Assembly: GCA_021287185.1 (NCBI GenBank)
Contig: JAJTAZ010000017.1
Coordinates: 27,701 to 91,700 of the forward strand
DNA: 64,000 nucleotides
Source: Burkholderiales bacterium
GTDB lineage: Bacteria; Pseudomonadota; Gammaproteobacteria; Burkholderiales; Burkholderiaceae
Direction: 5' to 3'
Position 1 is the stretch's first letter. Each line of letters opens with the position of its first letter. A program made the position numbers and the translations under genes. Shown piece by piece: positions 18,082 to 27,464 of this stretch. The notes under the pieces were generated by a model. It searched no databases. It had not been told where the DNA came from and worked only from the letters and a program-made list of their open reading frames with translations.

Positions 18082-18193
18082 AAATTCTTTCAATAGAGGT
18101 CGGTATTGTAGCGTATTTCAAATGCGTCAACGGCAAAAACGTCCCTCAAAAATAGAGACATATAACCGTTTATCCCTAAATTTTTGGGTGGTA

Positions 18194-19525
18194 TCAAGGC
18201 ACACCAATCATTGAGTGGTCTTCATGCTCTTTATGCACCACAGGTGTTTTCAGGGTAAACACATCAACATTATGCTCACGCAATACGCGCCAGACCGATA
18301 AATTCACCTCCGAAATGATGTTCAATCGCCCATTTTCAGGGTCAAGCAACCACCAAGTGATTTCTAAAATATAGCCTTTATCACTGATGGATGAAAGCAG
18401 TACATTTGGGGCTGGTGATTGCGCCACGCGCGGCAATGCTTTCACTGCCTGTACGATTTTAGGCATGATAAAATCCAAATCAATGTCGTAGTTGACTGGA
18501 ATTTGCGTGGACAACCAGTTTTTTTTATCGTGTAAAGACCAATTCACCACAGGATTGACGATTAAATTTTCATTCGGTATCAGCACTTCGTCGCCACTTG
18601 AACCTTCAATCAAGGTATAGCGCGCGTTAATGGTGCGTACAAATCCGCGTGTACCATCTGATGTGCTAATTAAGTCACCGATGCGCACGCTGCGCTCAAA
18701 CAACATCACAAAGCCTGAAACGTAATTACTGGCAATTTTTTGCAAACCCAAACCAATCCCGACACCCAGCGCACCGCCGAACACCGAAAGCACAGTCAAG
18801 TCGATTCCCGAGGCCGATAAACTCAACAACACCGCAACCAATATCAACAGGCCTTTGAGAAAACGCACCAACACCATGCGTGTGGACAAATCAAAACCAG
18901 CGAATTTCTCGTTGGGTTTTTTGAGCAACAATTCCTCAAGTTCGTGTGACAGCCACTGCACCACCAGCCACAACACCAAAACAACGGCAACCAAAGTCAA
19001 ACCATCCAGCAAAGACAACTGCGCATTGCCCAATTTGATTTTAAAACTGTCCAAACGCGCAAAAATGCCGTCCAGTTTGCCCACATAATCGAGCAACATC
19101 AATGCCCAAATCACCACGATGGATAGGCGCTCCAAGGTTGCGCGGCGCGCGCCCTCTGGCAAGGCGCGACGCACCACATACAGAAACAAACGCACAAAAA
19201 ACCAAGCGGCAAACAAACGCGCAACAAACTCAAACCAAATGATGCTCAAGCCTTTGTGCGCATAAATCACCATCGTGATGTGCGCAAATAACCACAGCAA
19301 AAAGGGCAGCGTCATGCGCATCAGCACATTCACCCAATTGGGCACTTTGTGCTGTAAATCACGCTGTTGGTAAACACGCCGCACCACCCAAGTCACGAAA
19401 AACCCCAAAGCGACGATAAGTAGAGTAATCGCCATTGAAGTTGGCGAAATTTCGGCAATAAGGGCTTGCACACCGTGAACGGGGGCTTGCTCTGAAGTGA
19501 GGTTTTGTTCTATCGTTTGCATCAT
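18194..19525 (-). CDS. Mechanosensitive ion channel, MscS family
   Basis: A 443-residue protein. Several N-terminal transmembrane segments (about 30-50, 70-90, 100-120, 135-155, 175-200, 225-245) precede the MscS pore helix region GGALGVGIGLGLQKIASNYVSG, then FERSVRIGDLI and the cytoplasmic beta domain. It releases solutes on hypo-osmotic shock. It is longer than E. coli MscS (286) because of extra N-terminal helices, so it is closer to YbdG/YnaI-type channels. Its start touches the stop of the phospholipase D-like gene. Confidence 0.88.
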   Translation of the reverse strand: MMQTIEQNLTSEQAPVHGVQALIAEISPTSMAITLLIVALGFFVTWVVRRVYQQRDLQHKVPNWVNVLMRMTLPFLLWLFAHITMVIYAHKGLSIIWFEFVARLFAAWFFVRLFLYVVRRALPEGARRATLERLSIVVIWALMLLDYVGKLDGIFARLDSFKIKLGNAQLSLLDGLTLVAVVLVLWLVVQWLSHELEELLLKKPNEKFAGFDLSTRMVLVRFLKGLLILVAVLLSLSASGIDLTVLSVFGGALGVGIGLGLQKIASNYVSGFVMLFERSVRIGDLISTSDGTRGFVRTINARYTLIEGSSGDEVLIPNENLIVNPVVNWSLHDKKNWLSTQIPVNYDIDLDFIMPKIVQAVKALPRVAQSPAPNVLLSSISDKGYILEITWWLLDPENGRLNIISEVNLSVWRVLREHNVDVFTLKTPVVHKEHEDHSMIGVP

Positions 19526-20167
19526 TTATGAAATTGGATTACCTGCGTAGGGGATGGCTTGTTCGGCGTGTTTGCGCCAATTATTGACATAACGCGCGAC
19601 AATCGCAGGTGCATTGCGAATCACCACCACATTTTCTGCATTGCGTTTTTGCGCGCTATAGGTGAAATTATACGAGCCTGTCACCACCACGGCTTTGGCG
19701 GTGTCATGGTCAAAAATCATAATCTTGTTGTGCGCGTTTTCGTATTGCGTTTCCAAGCGAATTGGAATGCCCGCTTCAAAAAGTTGCATGGTCAAAATAT
19801 TTTTCCCTGCCAACGCCATTTCACTGTCCAACAAAATTTCCACATTCACACCGCGTTTGTGCGCGGCAATCAAGGCATTACCGACCCGTTCGTCCGTAAA
19901 TAAGTAAGCCTGTACGAGGATGTTGCGTTGCGCATTGTTGATGGTATTGACCAAGGTTTTTTGAATGTTGTCTTCAGGACTGAACAATGCTGTCACCATC
20001 GCTGAACCAGTATTGTGCTCGGCAGTTTGGGCGGCCTCGGTTTGAGGCGGGGTCGCTGGAGTATTTTTTGCCTGTGCCCAATTGCGCACAGAAGCCCCTG
20101 CTAAAAACCCAAAAGCCAGCAGCAATGCACCCATCATGACATACTTAAAATAACCCAAACGCCGCAT
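19526..20167 (-). CDS. Phospholipase D-like / Nuc-type endonuclease family protein, membrane-anchored
   Basis: A 213-residue protein. The ATG at 20167 has AAGGA 7 bases upstream. Residues 1-30 form a signal peptide or anchor (YVMMGALLLAFGFLAGASV). The single PLD domain has the motif HNKIMIFD with downstream TGSYNFT, that is HxK(x)4D plus the usual GS-N. Small one-HKD proteins such as Nuc act as dimers on nucleic acids or phospholipids; the substrate here is unknown and the protein would act in the periplasm. It lies between the RNA methyltransferase and mscS genes on the same strand. Confidence 0.85.
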   Translation of the reverse strand: MRRLGYFKYVMMGALLLAFGFLAGASVRNWAQAKNTPATPPQTEAAQTAEHNTGSAMVTALFSPEDNIQKTLVNTINNAQRNILVQAYLFTDERVGNALIAAHKRGVNVEILLDSEMALAGKNILTMQLFEAGIPIRLETQYENAHNKIMIFDHDTAKAVVVTGSYNFTYSAQKRNAENVVVIRNAPAIVARYVNNWRKHAEQAIPYAGNPIS

Positions 20168-20177
20168 TGTGTTTCCT

Positions 20178-21779
20178 TTACGCCTGAACAGCGGGTATTG
20201 CCTTGCGTAGATACGCCGCAAAAAAACCATCGGTCTGATGCAGATGCGGTAGCAACTGTAAACAACCATCGCGCTCCGCTGATTCTGGCACAATGATTTT
20301 TTGCGTTGCCAAAACCTCGCGTGCTGCGACCAATTCAAATTCAGGATGCGCCGCCACAAACGCTCTTACAATCTCTTGATTTTCATTGGGCAACACGCTG
20401 CAGGTCGCATACACCAGCGTACCACCTGCTTTGACCAAGCGCGCCGCCGACTCCAGAATACTGGCTTGCACTTGAACCAAACGCGCCACACTGTCCACGC
20501 CATGCCGCCATTTCAAATCAGGATTGCGACGCAAGGTACCCAAACCACTGCACGGCGCATCGACCAAAACGCGGTCAAACTTGCCCGCGAGGCGTTTGAC
20601 ACGAATGTCTTTTTCACTGTCAATCGCAATCGCCTGCACATTCGACAACCCACTGCGCGCCAAGCGTGGTTTGAGTTTGGCCAAACGGTGCGCAGCAATG
20701 TCAAACGCGTACAATCGACCCGTGTTGCGCATCATGGCGCCAATCGCCAAAGTTTTGCCACCCGCGCCCGCACAAAAGTCGGCCACCATTTCACCGCGTT
20801 TGGCACCCAACAAATGTGTGAGCAATTGACTGCCTTCATCCTGCACCTCAATCGCACCTGTGGTGAATACATCCAATTTTTGCAAAGCAGGTTTTTTCGG
20901 TAAACGCAAACCCAAGGGCGCGAATGCACAAACAGCCGATTCAATACCTGCGTGCTCGAAGGCGATTTGCACGGCTTCGCGCGAGGATTTAATTGTATTG
21001 ACTCGAATGTCCAAAGGCGCGGATTGATTCAATGCCTCGGTCAATTTCAAAGTTTCGTCTTCACCATACGCGCCGACCAAAGCAGCAAACCATTCATCAG
21101 GTAAATTGCTGCGCACTGCGGCAGGCAAATCGTGAATCGGGGCTTTGAGCGTTTCAGTCACCCACGCAAATTCTTCCTCAGGGATTGCCGCTTGCAAACT
21201 GTTCATATCGACCACTTTTTGCGCCGCGAGCAACACCAAGCGTCGCTCCAACGCACCCATGCCTGTTTGCGCCAAATGCGCCAAAACGCGGCGGTGGCGC
21301 AACACCGCATACACGGTTTCCGCCACAATGTGACGGTCACGTGCGCCCAGCTCTTTGTGGGCACGCAAGAACATTGACACCTGTTTGTCGGCAGCAGCGT
21401 CAAATTTCAACACATCCATCAGCAAAATTTGCGCACACCACAGGCATTGCGCCAAACGCTTGCCTGAGTCCTGCGAGGCTTCGATTTTCGGAACGCTTGC
21501 ACTGGCATCGGTTTTGGCTTTGCCACGGGTACGTGAACTTTTGGCTGTGTCCGAATCGCGTGTATTTTGTGTGTCTTGCGCTTGCGCCATTTGCAAGGCT
21601 TTTTGACGCGCTGCCAAAGCGACCGAGCTCATTGCCACGCCGTCCGCGCGTATCACCACACCGCCCGCCGTTACAATTGATTGCGCCCGTGCTTTTTGTT
21701 CTTTTTGTGCCAATTCAGCCGCCAAGCGTTCTTTTTTACTGGGCTTTTTGCTGTAGGACTTTTTCTTCACTTCACTCAT
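20178..21779 (-). CDS. RsmB/NOP-family RNA (cytosine-5) methyltransferase
   Basis: A 533-residue protein. The C-terminal domain has SAM motif I ADFCAGAGGKTLAIGA and both catalytic cysteines: DAPCSGLGTLRRNPD and VYATCSVLPNENQ. It methylates C5 of cytosine in RNA, probably 16S rRNA (RsmB-like), but the specific base is not shown by sequence. Residues 1-110 are an unusual Lys/Ala/Gln-rich, low-complexity extension (KKKSYSKKPSKKERLA). Residues about 115-175 resemble the helical N-domain (ELGARDRHIVAETVYAVLRHRR). Adjacent to purN, a common arrangement in Burkholderiales. Confidence 0.88.
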   Translation of the reverse strand: MSEVKKKSYSKKPSKKERLAAELAQKEQKARAQSIVTAGGVVIRADGVAMSSVALAARQKALQMAQAQDTQNTRDSDTAKSSRTRGKAKTDASASVPKIEASQDSGKRLAQCLWCAQILLMDVLKFDAAADKQVSMFLRAHKELGARDRHIVAETVYAVLRHRRVLAHLAQTGMGALERRLVLLAAQKVVDMNSLQAAIPEEEFAWVTETLKAPIHDLPAAVRSNLPDEWFAALVGAYGEDETLKLTEALNQSAPLDIRVNTIKSSREAVQIAFEHAGIESAVCAFAPLGLRLPKKPALQKLDVFTTGAIEVQDEGSQLLTHLLGAKRGEMVADFCAGAGGKTLAIGAMMRNTGRLYAFDIAAHRLAKLKPRLARSGLSNVQAIAIDSEKDIRVKRLAGKFDRVLVDAPCSGLGTLRRNPDLKWRHGVDSVARLVQVQASILESAARLVKAGGTLVYATCSVLPNENQEIVRAFVAAHPEFELVAAREVLATQKIIVPESAERDGCLQLLPHLHQTDGFFAAYLRKAIPAVQA

Positions 21780-21809
21780 TGTATTCTTTCAATTGCACAC
21801 CATTGTGCT

Positions 21810-22478
21810 TCAGGATGCGTCATTGGCAAACACCGTTTGCGAAACCACACCCAATTTCGGATGCAAACGGATGCCCGCCTCATCCCAAATCAAACCACCG
21901 TGCACAAACCATTCGACCACTTGCGGGTAAATGATGTGCTCGGTTTTCAAAACCCGCGCCGCCAATGTATCCGCATCATCATCCGCCAACACAGGTACAC
22001 ACGACTGCATCACGATTGGTCCGTGGTCAAGTTCAGCGGTCACACCATGCACGGTCGCGCCGTGGACTTTCACACCCGCTTTCAACGCTTGTTCATGCGT
22101 GTGCAAACCTTTGAAATTTGGCAAAATCGATGGGTGAATGTTGAACATTCTGCGTGCGTAATGATTCGTAAACGCAGGGGTTAGAATGCGCATAAAACCC
22201 GCCAACACCACCAAGTCAGGTGCAAATGCGTCAATTCGTTTCATCAATTCGGCATCATACGCCTCGCGATTAGCAAAATCCTTGTGGCTCAAAAACACAG
22301 TTGGGATGCCTTGCTCGGCAGCATACGCCAAACCACCCGCATCGGCGCGATTGCTCACCACTGCCGCAACCCGCGCCACGCCCTGCGCCTGCCATGCGTT
22401 TTTCCGTGCGTGCTCGACGATGGCTTTCATATTGCTGCCACCGCCTGAAATTAAAATCACAATATTTTTCACAAACAC
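21810..22478 (-). CDS. purN: Phosphoribosylglycinamide formyltransferase (GART 1)
   Basis: A 222-residue protein with the GGGSNMKAIVEH start, NIHPSILPNFKGLHTHEQAL (formyl-folate and catalytic Asn/His region), and TVHGVTAELDHGPIVMQ containing the catalytic Asp. It transfers a formyl group from 10-formyl-THF to GAR, the third step of purine synthesis. The start may be one or two codons further in (VKNIVILISG). Confidence 0.94.
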   Translation of the reverse strand: MFVKNIVILISGGGSNMKAIVEHARKNAWQAQGVARVAAVVSNRADAGGLAYAAEQGIPTVFLSHKDFANREAYDAELMKRIDAFAPDLVVLAGFMRILTPAFTNHYARRMFNIHPSILPNFKGLHTHEQALKAGVKVHGATVHGVTAELDHGPIVMQSCVPVLADDDADTLAARVLKTEHIIYPQVVEWFVHGGLIWDEAGIRLHPKLGVVSQTVFANDAS

Positions 22479-22567
22479 CCCAGATATTTAAGGTCGCATT
22501 GTACCGTAAAAGCCTCATACAAAATGCTCGAGCCACAGTTCAGACCTCCAAGCACAATCAATAAAAG

Positions 22568-23032
22568 TTATTCTTGCTCAGGATGATAGGGTGATATCCA
22601 CCGCTCAACAAACAAACCCCTTGCCCTTGCTTTAACAAGCGCTTCCTCGCTCACTGATGGAACTCCTACGTACATATAAAAATCATATCCAACATGAACA
22701 AACACTTCATCACTTTCGATTCGACACCAATACTCATTTCTCAATATGGATTTTATAACTGGCTTTAACTGCTCAATAGAAATTGATTCACCTTCTTTAA
22801 AAGGACTTTTATTTTGAGAATTCCCTAACCCAAATAATTTTAAATGACTAATTTTTGCCTCTTTTACAAATTCATATGCTGTTTCAAGATATGCACTTTC
22901 AACAATTTCATACTCTTGTAGAGTCACATTCTTTCCTACCTCGCCGAAATCTGTCCACTCCTCCGTTATTAAGTAATGCCCTTTTTTGTTCCGATTTTTA
23001 GGATTGTACTTAGTTACTCTAAACTCAAGCAT
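22568..23032 (-). CDS. Hypothetical AT-rich protein, immunity-like
   Basis: A 154-residue soluble protein I cannot name. The start MLEFRVTKYNPKNRNKKGHYLITEEWTDFGEVG and the C-terminal VHVGYDFYMYVGVPS recall orphan immunity-type proteins found next to polymorphic toxins or alone, a resemblance only. It is AT-rich and sits between purN and the methylase gene with only a 2-base gap to the latter. No toxin gene is near it. Confidence 0.6.
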   Translation of the reverse strand: MLEFRVTKYNPKNRNKKGHYLITEEWTDFGEVGKNVTLQEYEIVESAYLETAYEFVKEAKISHLKLFGLGNSQNKSPFKEGESISIEQLKPVIKSILRNEYWCRIESDEVFVHVGYDFYMYVGVPSVSEEALVKARARGLFVERWISPYHPEQE

Positions 23033-23034
23033 AT

Positions 23035-23787
23035 TTAACCTCCCAAAAACAAAAACATCGTTGGGCGTTTGTTCAAATCAGTCATTTCCGCACCCCCTGA
23101 TTTGAGCGACTTTTGCCATTCGCCCACAGTTTGGGTGCGCAACCATTCTGTCGGCAAGGTCAAATCCGCGCCAACGCACAGACGTGTATTGGGCTGCAAG
23201 GTTTTAAGCAAGGTTTCGAACAGTTGCATATTGCGATACGGCGTTTCAATGAACATTTGCGTTTGTGCGTGAACTTTCGACTCTTGCTCCAAGCGTTTGA
23301 TTTCTTTGGATTTTTGCGCAGCGTCTATGGGCAAATAACCGTGAAAGGCGAATTTTTGCCCATTCAAACCGCTGCCCATCAACGCCAGCAATATCGATGA
23401 CGGCCCAACCAGTGGCACCACGCGCACGCCCGCCCGATGCGCCGTCTCAACCAAACGCGCCCCTGGGTCAGCCACGGCAGGACAGCCCGCATCACTGAGC
23501 AAGCCCAAGTTGTGCCCTGCCAACACAGGCGCAAGCAGTTGTTTGACCGCATCATCAGGCGTTTTGACATTCAATTCGCTGATGTGCAATTCCTGCAAAG
23601 GGGTTTGTGTACCCACTGCTTTGAGAAACTGGCGTGCGACTTTTGCCGTCTCAACCACAAAGTAATTGCATTCGTGAACGATGGTTTGCACTTGCGTCGG
23701 CAACACCGCATTGAGCGTATCGTGGTTGATGTCAATCGGTGAACTCAGGGTGTTGGGAATGAGATAAAGTGTGCCGAGTTGACTCAT
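23035..23787 (-). CDS. SAM-dependent methyltransferase, tetrapyrrole methylase fold (RsmI-like)
   Basis: A 250-residue protein with TLYLIPNTLS at the start, GLLSDAGCPAVADPGARLV, VVPLVGPSSILLALMGSGLNGQKFAFHGYLP and IETPYRN, all shared with RsmI. RsmI methylates the ribose of C1402 of 16S rRNA. This is the shorter RsmI-like paralogue often linked with Maf; its own target is not established. The start lies four bases inside the maf 3' end, so the two are coupled. Confidence 0.87.
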   Translation of the reverse strand: MSQLGTLYLIPNTLSSPIDINHDTLNAVLPTQVQTIVHECNYFVVETAKVARQFLKAVGTQTPLQELHISELNVKTPDDAVKQLLAPVLAGHNLGLLSDAGCPAVADPGARLVETAHRAGVRVVPLVGPSSILLALMGSGLNGQKFAFHGYLPIDAAQKSKEIKRLEQESKVHAQTQMFIETPYRNMQLFETLLKTLQPNTRLCVGADLTLPTEWLRTQTVGEWQKSLKSGGAEMTDLNKRPTMFLFLGG

Positions 23788-24392
23788 GACGCGCCACCAT
23801 ATAAATTCACCCCCGCCTTGCGCAACATATCCGTGAGCGCAATCAAAGGCAAACCAATCAAAGCTGTGGGATCATCCGACTCGACTTTTTCTAAAATCGT
23901 AATCCCCAAGGCTTCAACCTTGGCACTGCCCGCACAATCATAGGGCTGCTCGATGCGCAAATACGCGCTCAACTCGTCATCGGGCAAATCGCGAAACGTC
24001 GCGCGGGTGATGACGTTGCGCGCATCAACGCTGTCATTGCACGCATCATACAAACACAACGCACTGTGAAACAGCACGGTTTGTCCGCGCATGGCTTGCA
24101 GCTGCGCCAGTGCTTTATCAAAGCCCCCCGCTTTGCCGATTTGCTCGCCATTGACCGTTGCCACCTGATCTGCGCCAATGATGAACGCGTTAGGATGGGT
24201 TTGCGCGATGTGGCGCGCTTTGGCCACTGCCAAACGCAACGCAGTTTCAGGTGGGGTTTCGCCTGCCAAAGGTATTTCGTCTATACGAGGACTGACCACG
24301 GTGAATGGTAAACGCAGACGTTGCAACAACTCACGTCGATACGGTGAGGACGAGCCCAATATGAGTTGTAAAGTGGATGGTGAATTTTTCAA
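23784..24392 (-). CDS. Maf-family nucleotide pyrophosphatase (YceF type)
   Basis: A 202-residue protein. LILGSSSPYRRELLQRL at the start and IIGADQVATVNGEQIGKAG are the Maf signatures. YceF-type Maf proteins hydrolyse m7GTP and related modified nucleotides. It is divergent from yceD with 54 bases between the starts and overlaps the downstream methylase gene by four bases. Confidence 0.92.
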   Translation of the reverse strand: MKNSPSTLQLILGSSSPYRRELLQRLRLPFTVVSPRIDEIPLAGETPPETALRLAVAKARHIAQTHPNAFIIGADQVATVNGEQIGKAGGFDKALAQLQAMRGQTVLFHSALCLYDACNDSVDARNVITRATFRDLPDDELSAYLRIEQPYDCAGSAKVEALGITILEKVESDDPTALIGLPLIALTDMLRKAGVNLYGGAS

Positions 24393-24402
24393 TCTGAACC
24401 TC

Positions 24403-24411
24403 TGTTATAAT
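24403..24411 (+). promoter_or_regulatory. Extended -10 promoter of yceD-rpmF-plsX
   Basis: TGTTATAAT is a TGn-TATAAT extended -10 element 36 bases upstream of the yceD ATG. No good -35 box accompanies it. Confidence 0.55.
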
Positions 24412-24446
24412 TTGCGCAATTTTAATGACCCATATTATCTCAGATT

Positions 24447-24959
24447 ATGACTTCTTCTATTCAAGACATTGATGTATTCGCGCTGTGCAAGGAGCATGCC
24501 AGCGTTCAAGGTCAGCTGCCTTTGAGCGCACTATCACGCCTGCATGGCGATTTAATCCACACCACAGACGCGGTCAGTTACCACGTGAGTGGCTCGGTAG
24601 ATGATGAACATCGTTATCTGCTGCATTTGAGCATCACGGGTACGCTGCCGATGAATTGCCAGCGTTGCGCTGAGGAATTGTCACACCCGTTACTGGTGGA
24701 CAATACCTTACAATTGGTGCATACAGAAGCCGAGTTGGACGATGAGGAAGAAGAACTAAACGCCATCATGTCGGGCAAAGCGGAGATTGAAAAAATTGTC
24801 GGTAGTAAAAACTATGACTTATTAAACCTGCTCGAAGACGAAATCATTCTTTCTTTACCGATAGTGATTGCGCATGAGGTGTGCGAACAAACGTTGCCAA
24901 CCTCTGTTGGAGAAAAAGTGTCGCCTTTTGATGCACTCATGACACTCAAAAACAAATAA
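24447..24959 (+). CDS. yceD: YceD/DUF177 family protein
   Basis: A 170-residue acidic protein. It has the CQRC pair, the acidic stretch ELDDEEEEL, and the conserved LLEDEIILSLPIVIAHEVCE near the end, typical of the family encoded before rpmF. Family members are linked to 23S rRNA accumulation and ribosome assembly. The next gene is rpmF, which also has its own promoter. Confidence 0.92.
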   Translation: MTSSIQDIDVFALCKEHASVQGQLPLSALSRLHGDLIHTTDAVSYHVSGSVDDEHRYLLHLSITGTLPMNCQRCAEELSHPLLVDNTLQLVHTEAELDDEEEELNAIMSGKAEIEKIVGSKNYDLLNLLEDEIILSLPIVIAHEVCEQTLPTSVGEKVSPFDALMTLKNK

Positions 24960-24993
24960 TTCATTGAAATTCCAATGTTTTTTACACAGTGAC

Positions 24994-25022
24994 TTGGCAA
25001 AAACATAAAACTCGCCTATAAT
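24994..25022 (+). promoter_or_regulatory. Sigma-70 promoter of rpmF-plsX
   Basis: TTGGCA (24994-24999), a 17-base spacer and TATAAT (25017-25022) make a near-consensus promoter. Transcripts would have a leader of about 57 bases ending in the ribosome site CAGGAG before the rpmF ATG at 25086. Confidence 0.8.
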
Positions 25023-25085
25023 CTTCCATTCTGTATTTTATGTACTGGTACCAACGTACCCATTAGGGCTTCAGGAGCAATAATC

Positions 25086-25268
25086 ATGGCTGTTCAACAA
25101 AACAAAAAATCACCTTCAAAACGCGGTATGCACCGTTCACACGACTTTATCACAGGTCCTGCAACCGCAATCGAACCTGTAACGGGTGAAGTTCACTTGC
25201 GTCACCACATCAGCCCAAATGGCTTTTACCGTGGTAAAAAAGTGATTAAAACCAAAAACGACGAATAA
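25086..25268 (+). CDS. rpmF: 50S ribosomal protein L32
   Basis: A 60-residue basic protein starting [20 protein letters not shown], the standard L32 start. It has no zinc-binding Cys, so it is the C-minus form. It lies between yceD and plsX, as in most proteobacteria. Confidence 0.97.
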   Translation: MAVQQNKKSPSKRGMHRSHDFITGPATAIEPVTGEVHLRHHISPNGFYRGKKVIKTKNDE

Positions 25269-25369
25269 TTCAGCGCACCGTAAGGTGTATTGTATTTTGC
25301 GTCCAACACCGACATAATGAAGCTGGTTAACCCAGCTTTTTGTCGTTTTGAAATCAATCCTTTTTCTGA

Positions 25370-26404
25370 ATGAGTATGAGCGAAAATCAAACCACCATAG
25401 CAGTCGATGTGATGGGCGGAGACCACGGTTTATCTGTGACTTTGCCTGCCTGTGCCGAATTTTTGCGCACGCATTCTGACGCACGATTACTGTTGGTAGG
25501 TGAGCAAAGTGTCATTCAAAAAGAGTTGCCTCATTACAAATTGACATTGTCTGAGCGTTGCCAAATCGTCCACGCCTCCGAAATCATTGAGATGGATGAG
25601 GCGGTTGAAACCGCCTTGCGCCGAAAAAAAGACTCTTCCATGCGCATCGCCATCAACCAAGTCAAAGACGGTCACGCACACGCGGTTGTCTCCGCAGGCA
25701 ATACAGGTGCGCTCATGGCGATTGCCCGCTTTGTGCTCAAAACCTTGGATGGTATTGACCGCCCTGCGATTGCCTCAATCATGCCGAACATGGACGAAAC
25801 GGGCACGGTGGTATTGGACTTGGGCGCAAATGTGGACTGTACCGCCGAGCATTTACAACAGTTCGCTTTGATGGGTTCATCCTTGGTCGCTGCGACCATG
25901 GAGCATGCCACCGCAAGCAATCCGCGCGTTGGCTTGCTCAATATCGGACACGAAGACATCAAAGGCAATGAATTGGTTAAAGCCGCTGGCGAACTGCTCA
26001 AACAAACCCCGATTAACTTCATTGGCAATGTTGAAGGCAATCAAATATTCACGGGCGGCGCGGATGTCATCGTCTGTGACGGCTTTGTCGGCAATGTCTT
26101 GCTCAAAACTTCGGAAGGCTTGAGCCAAATGGTGCGCCAACGCCTTACCCATGAGTTTAAAAAATCCATCTGGCGTAAACTCACCGCCATCTTTGCCCTG
26201 CCCGCAATCAATGGTTTCAAACGCCGCGTGGACAATCGTCCATTTAACGGCGCGGCTTTGTTAGGCTTGCGCGGCGTGGTAATTAAAAGCCATGGCGGCG
26301 CGGACAGCTACGCGTTTGGCTTTGCCCTGCAACGCGCTTACAACGCGGTGGCGCACGATATGCTTGCCAAAACCACGGCGATGCTGGGGCAGATTCATCA
26401 ATAA
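25370..26404 (+). CDS. plsX: Phosphate acyltransferase PlsX
   Basis: A 344-residue protein. [11 protein letters not shown] at the start, [25 protein letters not shown] and [16 protein letters not shown] are PlsX signatures. It converts acyl-ACP to acyl-phosphate, the first step of phospholipid synthesis via PlsY. The usual downstream genes fabH, fabD, fabG and acpP are absent; the convergent ParA-like gene ends 17 bases after the stop. Confidence 0.95.
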   Translation: MSMSENQTTIAVDVMGGDHGLSVTLPACAEFLRTHSDARLLLVGEQSVIQKELPHYKLTLSERCQIVHASEIIEMDEAVETALRRKKDSSMRIAINQVKDGHAHAVVSAGNTGALMAIARFVLKTLDGIDRPAIASIMPNMDETGTVVLDLGANVDCTAEHLQQFALMGSSLVAATMEHATASNPRVGLLNIGHEDIKGNELVKAAGELLKQTPINFIGNVEGNQIFTGGADVIVCDGFVGNVLLKTSEGLSQMVRQRLTHEFKKSIWRKLTAIFALPAINGFKRRVDNRPFNGAALLGLRGVVIKSHGGADSYAFGFALQRAYNAVAHDMLAKTTAMLGQIHQ

Positions 26405-26420
26405 TGGATTTATGAGGAAA

Positions 26421-27464
26421 TTACAGCGTAACTATAACGTTGTTTACATCCTCAACCAATGGTGTTATTTGCGAATTATTCGCTTGAGTTTCATTTCCAT
26501 AAATTGTGTATTTTGCCTGCCGAAGTTTACTGAGCGGTAAGCCTTCGTGATTCATAATTGAAGCCAATGTATTTCCGTCTTTAACATTGCAAACCCTATC
26601 CCCCATCAACTCAGTAAAAAGCTCTGGATATTCGCGACTAATTTTGTCCGCTAATTTGCCTATAGTATCCACATGGGCTTGAAACGCTTTAGCCGCATCT
26701 TTCAGATGTGAGCGCGAACGATTTAACACAAACAAATGCACTTTTGGTAAAACAATCGCGTTATCTTTCGCATTTGCATTAAACGCCATAAAAATATCAT
26801 CTTCCAAATGATATTTAGCATCTAACGAAACGCCAAATATGAGTTTAAACAAATTTGTAATGCCACGAATCGAAGCGGCATCGGCAGTACACGGTACAAT
26901 AACTCGATTCGCAGCAATGACCGCCATCTCTGTATAGTTGGCAAAACTCGGATTGCAATCAATAAAAAACACCTGTTTTCGCTTGTTTGTTTCTTTCTTT
27001 TGCTCAAAAGATTCAATTAAGTCCGAAAGTAGGTAACGGCTTTTTTTCCACGCACCTCTTTCAGGTGCATTTCCTAAATAATTAATGATGGTGGAACAAA
27101 TATCTAAATCAACATCCCCTGGGAGCAAAAATAAGTTCGTGGGCATGTTTGGATTCGATGTCGCAGCTTGGACAAAATAACTTGCCTCAGTACCTAATCT
27201 ATTTGAACGAGATTTTTCGTAACGCTCTTTTATATACCCAGCGATTGTTACATTGTTTTCTCTATATTTTCCTAATTGCTCTTCACCCTTGCCATTTCCG
27301 CCCAAAATCATTTCCGAGACGTTAGATTGTGGACACGCATCAACCACCACAATATCTTCATCAGGGTGCTGTATTGCATATTCCACAGCAAGAACATACG
27401 TTAAAAAAGTTTTTCCAACGCCACCCTTATTGTTCCATATTAAGTATTTTGAATTCTGAGACAT
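26421..27464 (-). CDS. Orphan ParA/MinD-type P-loop ATPase
   Basis: A 347-residue protein. It has the deviant Walker A KGGVGKT at residues 13-19, the Walker A' region VVVDACPQSN and Walker B VFFIDCNPSF, as in ParA/Soj ATPases. An insert of about 60 residues (about 65-130) and a C-terminal extension set it apart from chromosomal ParA. No ParB, parS cluster or other partner is adjacent. The DNA is more AT-rich than plsX and mutL, between which it sits. Possible roles include positioning of some cargo or a defence or plasmid-derived function; sequence alone does not decide. Confidence 0.82.
   Translation of the reverse strand: MSQNSKYLIWNNKGGVGKTFLTYVLAVEYAIQHPDEDIVVVDACPQSNVSEMILGGNGKGEEQLGKYRENNVTIAGYIKERYEKSRSNRLGTEASYFVQAATSNPNMPTNLFLLPGDVDLDICSTIINYLGNAPERGAWKKSRYLLSDLIESFEQKKETNKRKQVFFIDCNPSFANYTEMAVIAANRVIVPCTADAASIRGITNLFKLIFGVSLDAKYHLEDDIFMAFNANAKDNAIVLPKVHLFVLNRSRSHLKDAAKAFQAHVDTIGKLADKISREYPELFTELMGDRVCNVKDGNTLASIMNHEGLPLSKLRQAKYTIYGNETQANNSQITPLVEDVNNVIVTL

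Noticed and set aside
21185..21934. Long plus-strand open frame (about 249 codons) over the RNA methyltransferase and purN genes
   Set aside because: It is antisense to two well-supported enzymes, is Pro/Arg/Cys-rich without any motif, and has no ribosome site; a shadow frame.
26421..27464. Chromosomal ParA of the parABS system or a replication-origin region
   Set aside because: No parB, gidA, dnaA or rnpA gene, and no parS-like 16-mer seen; the protein has an insert absent from chromosomal ParA.
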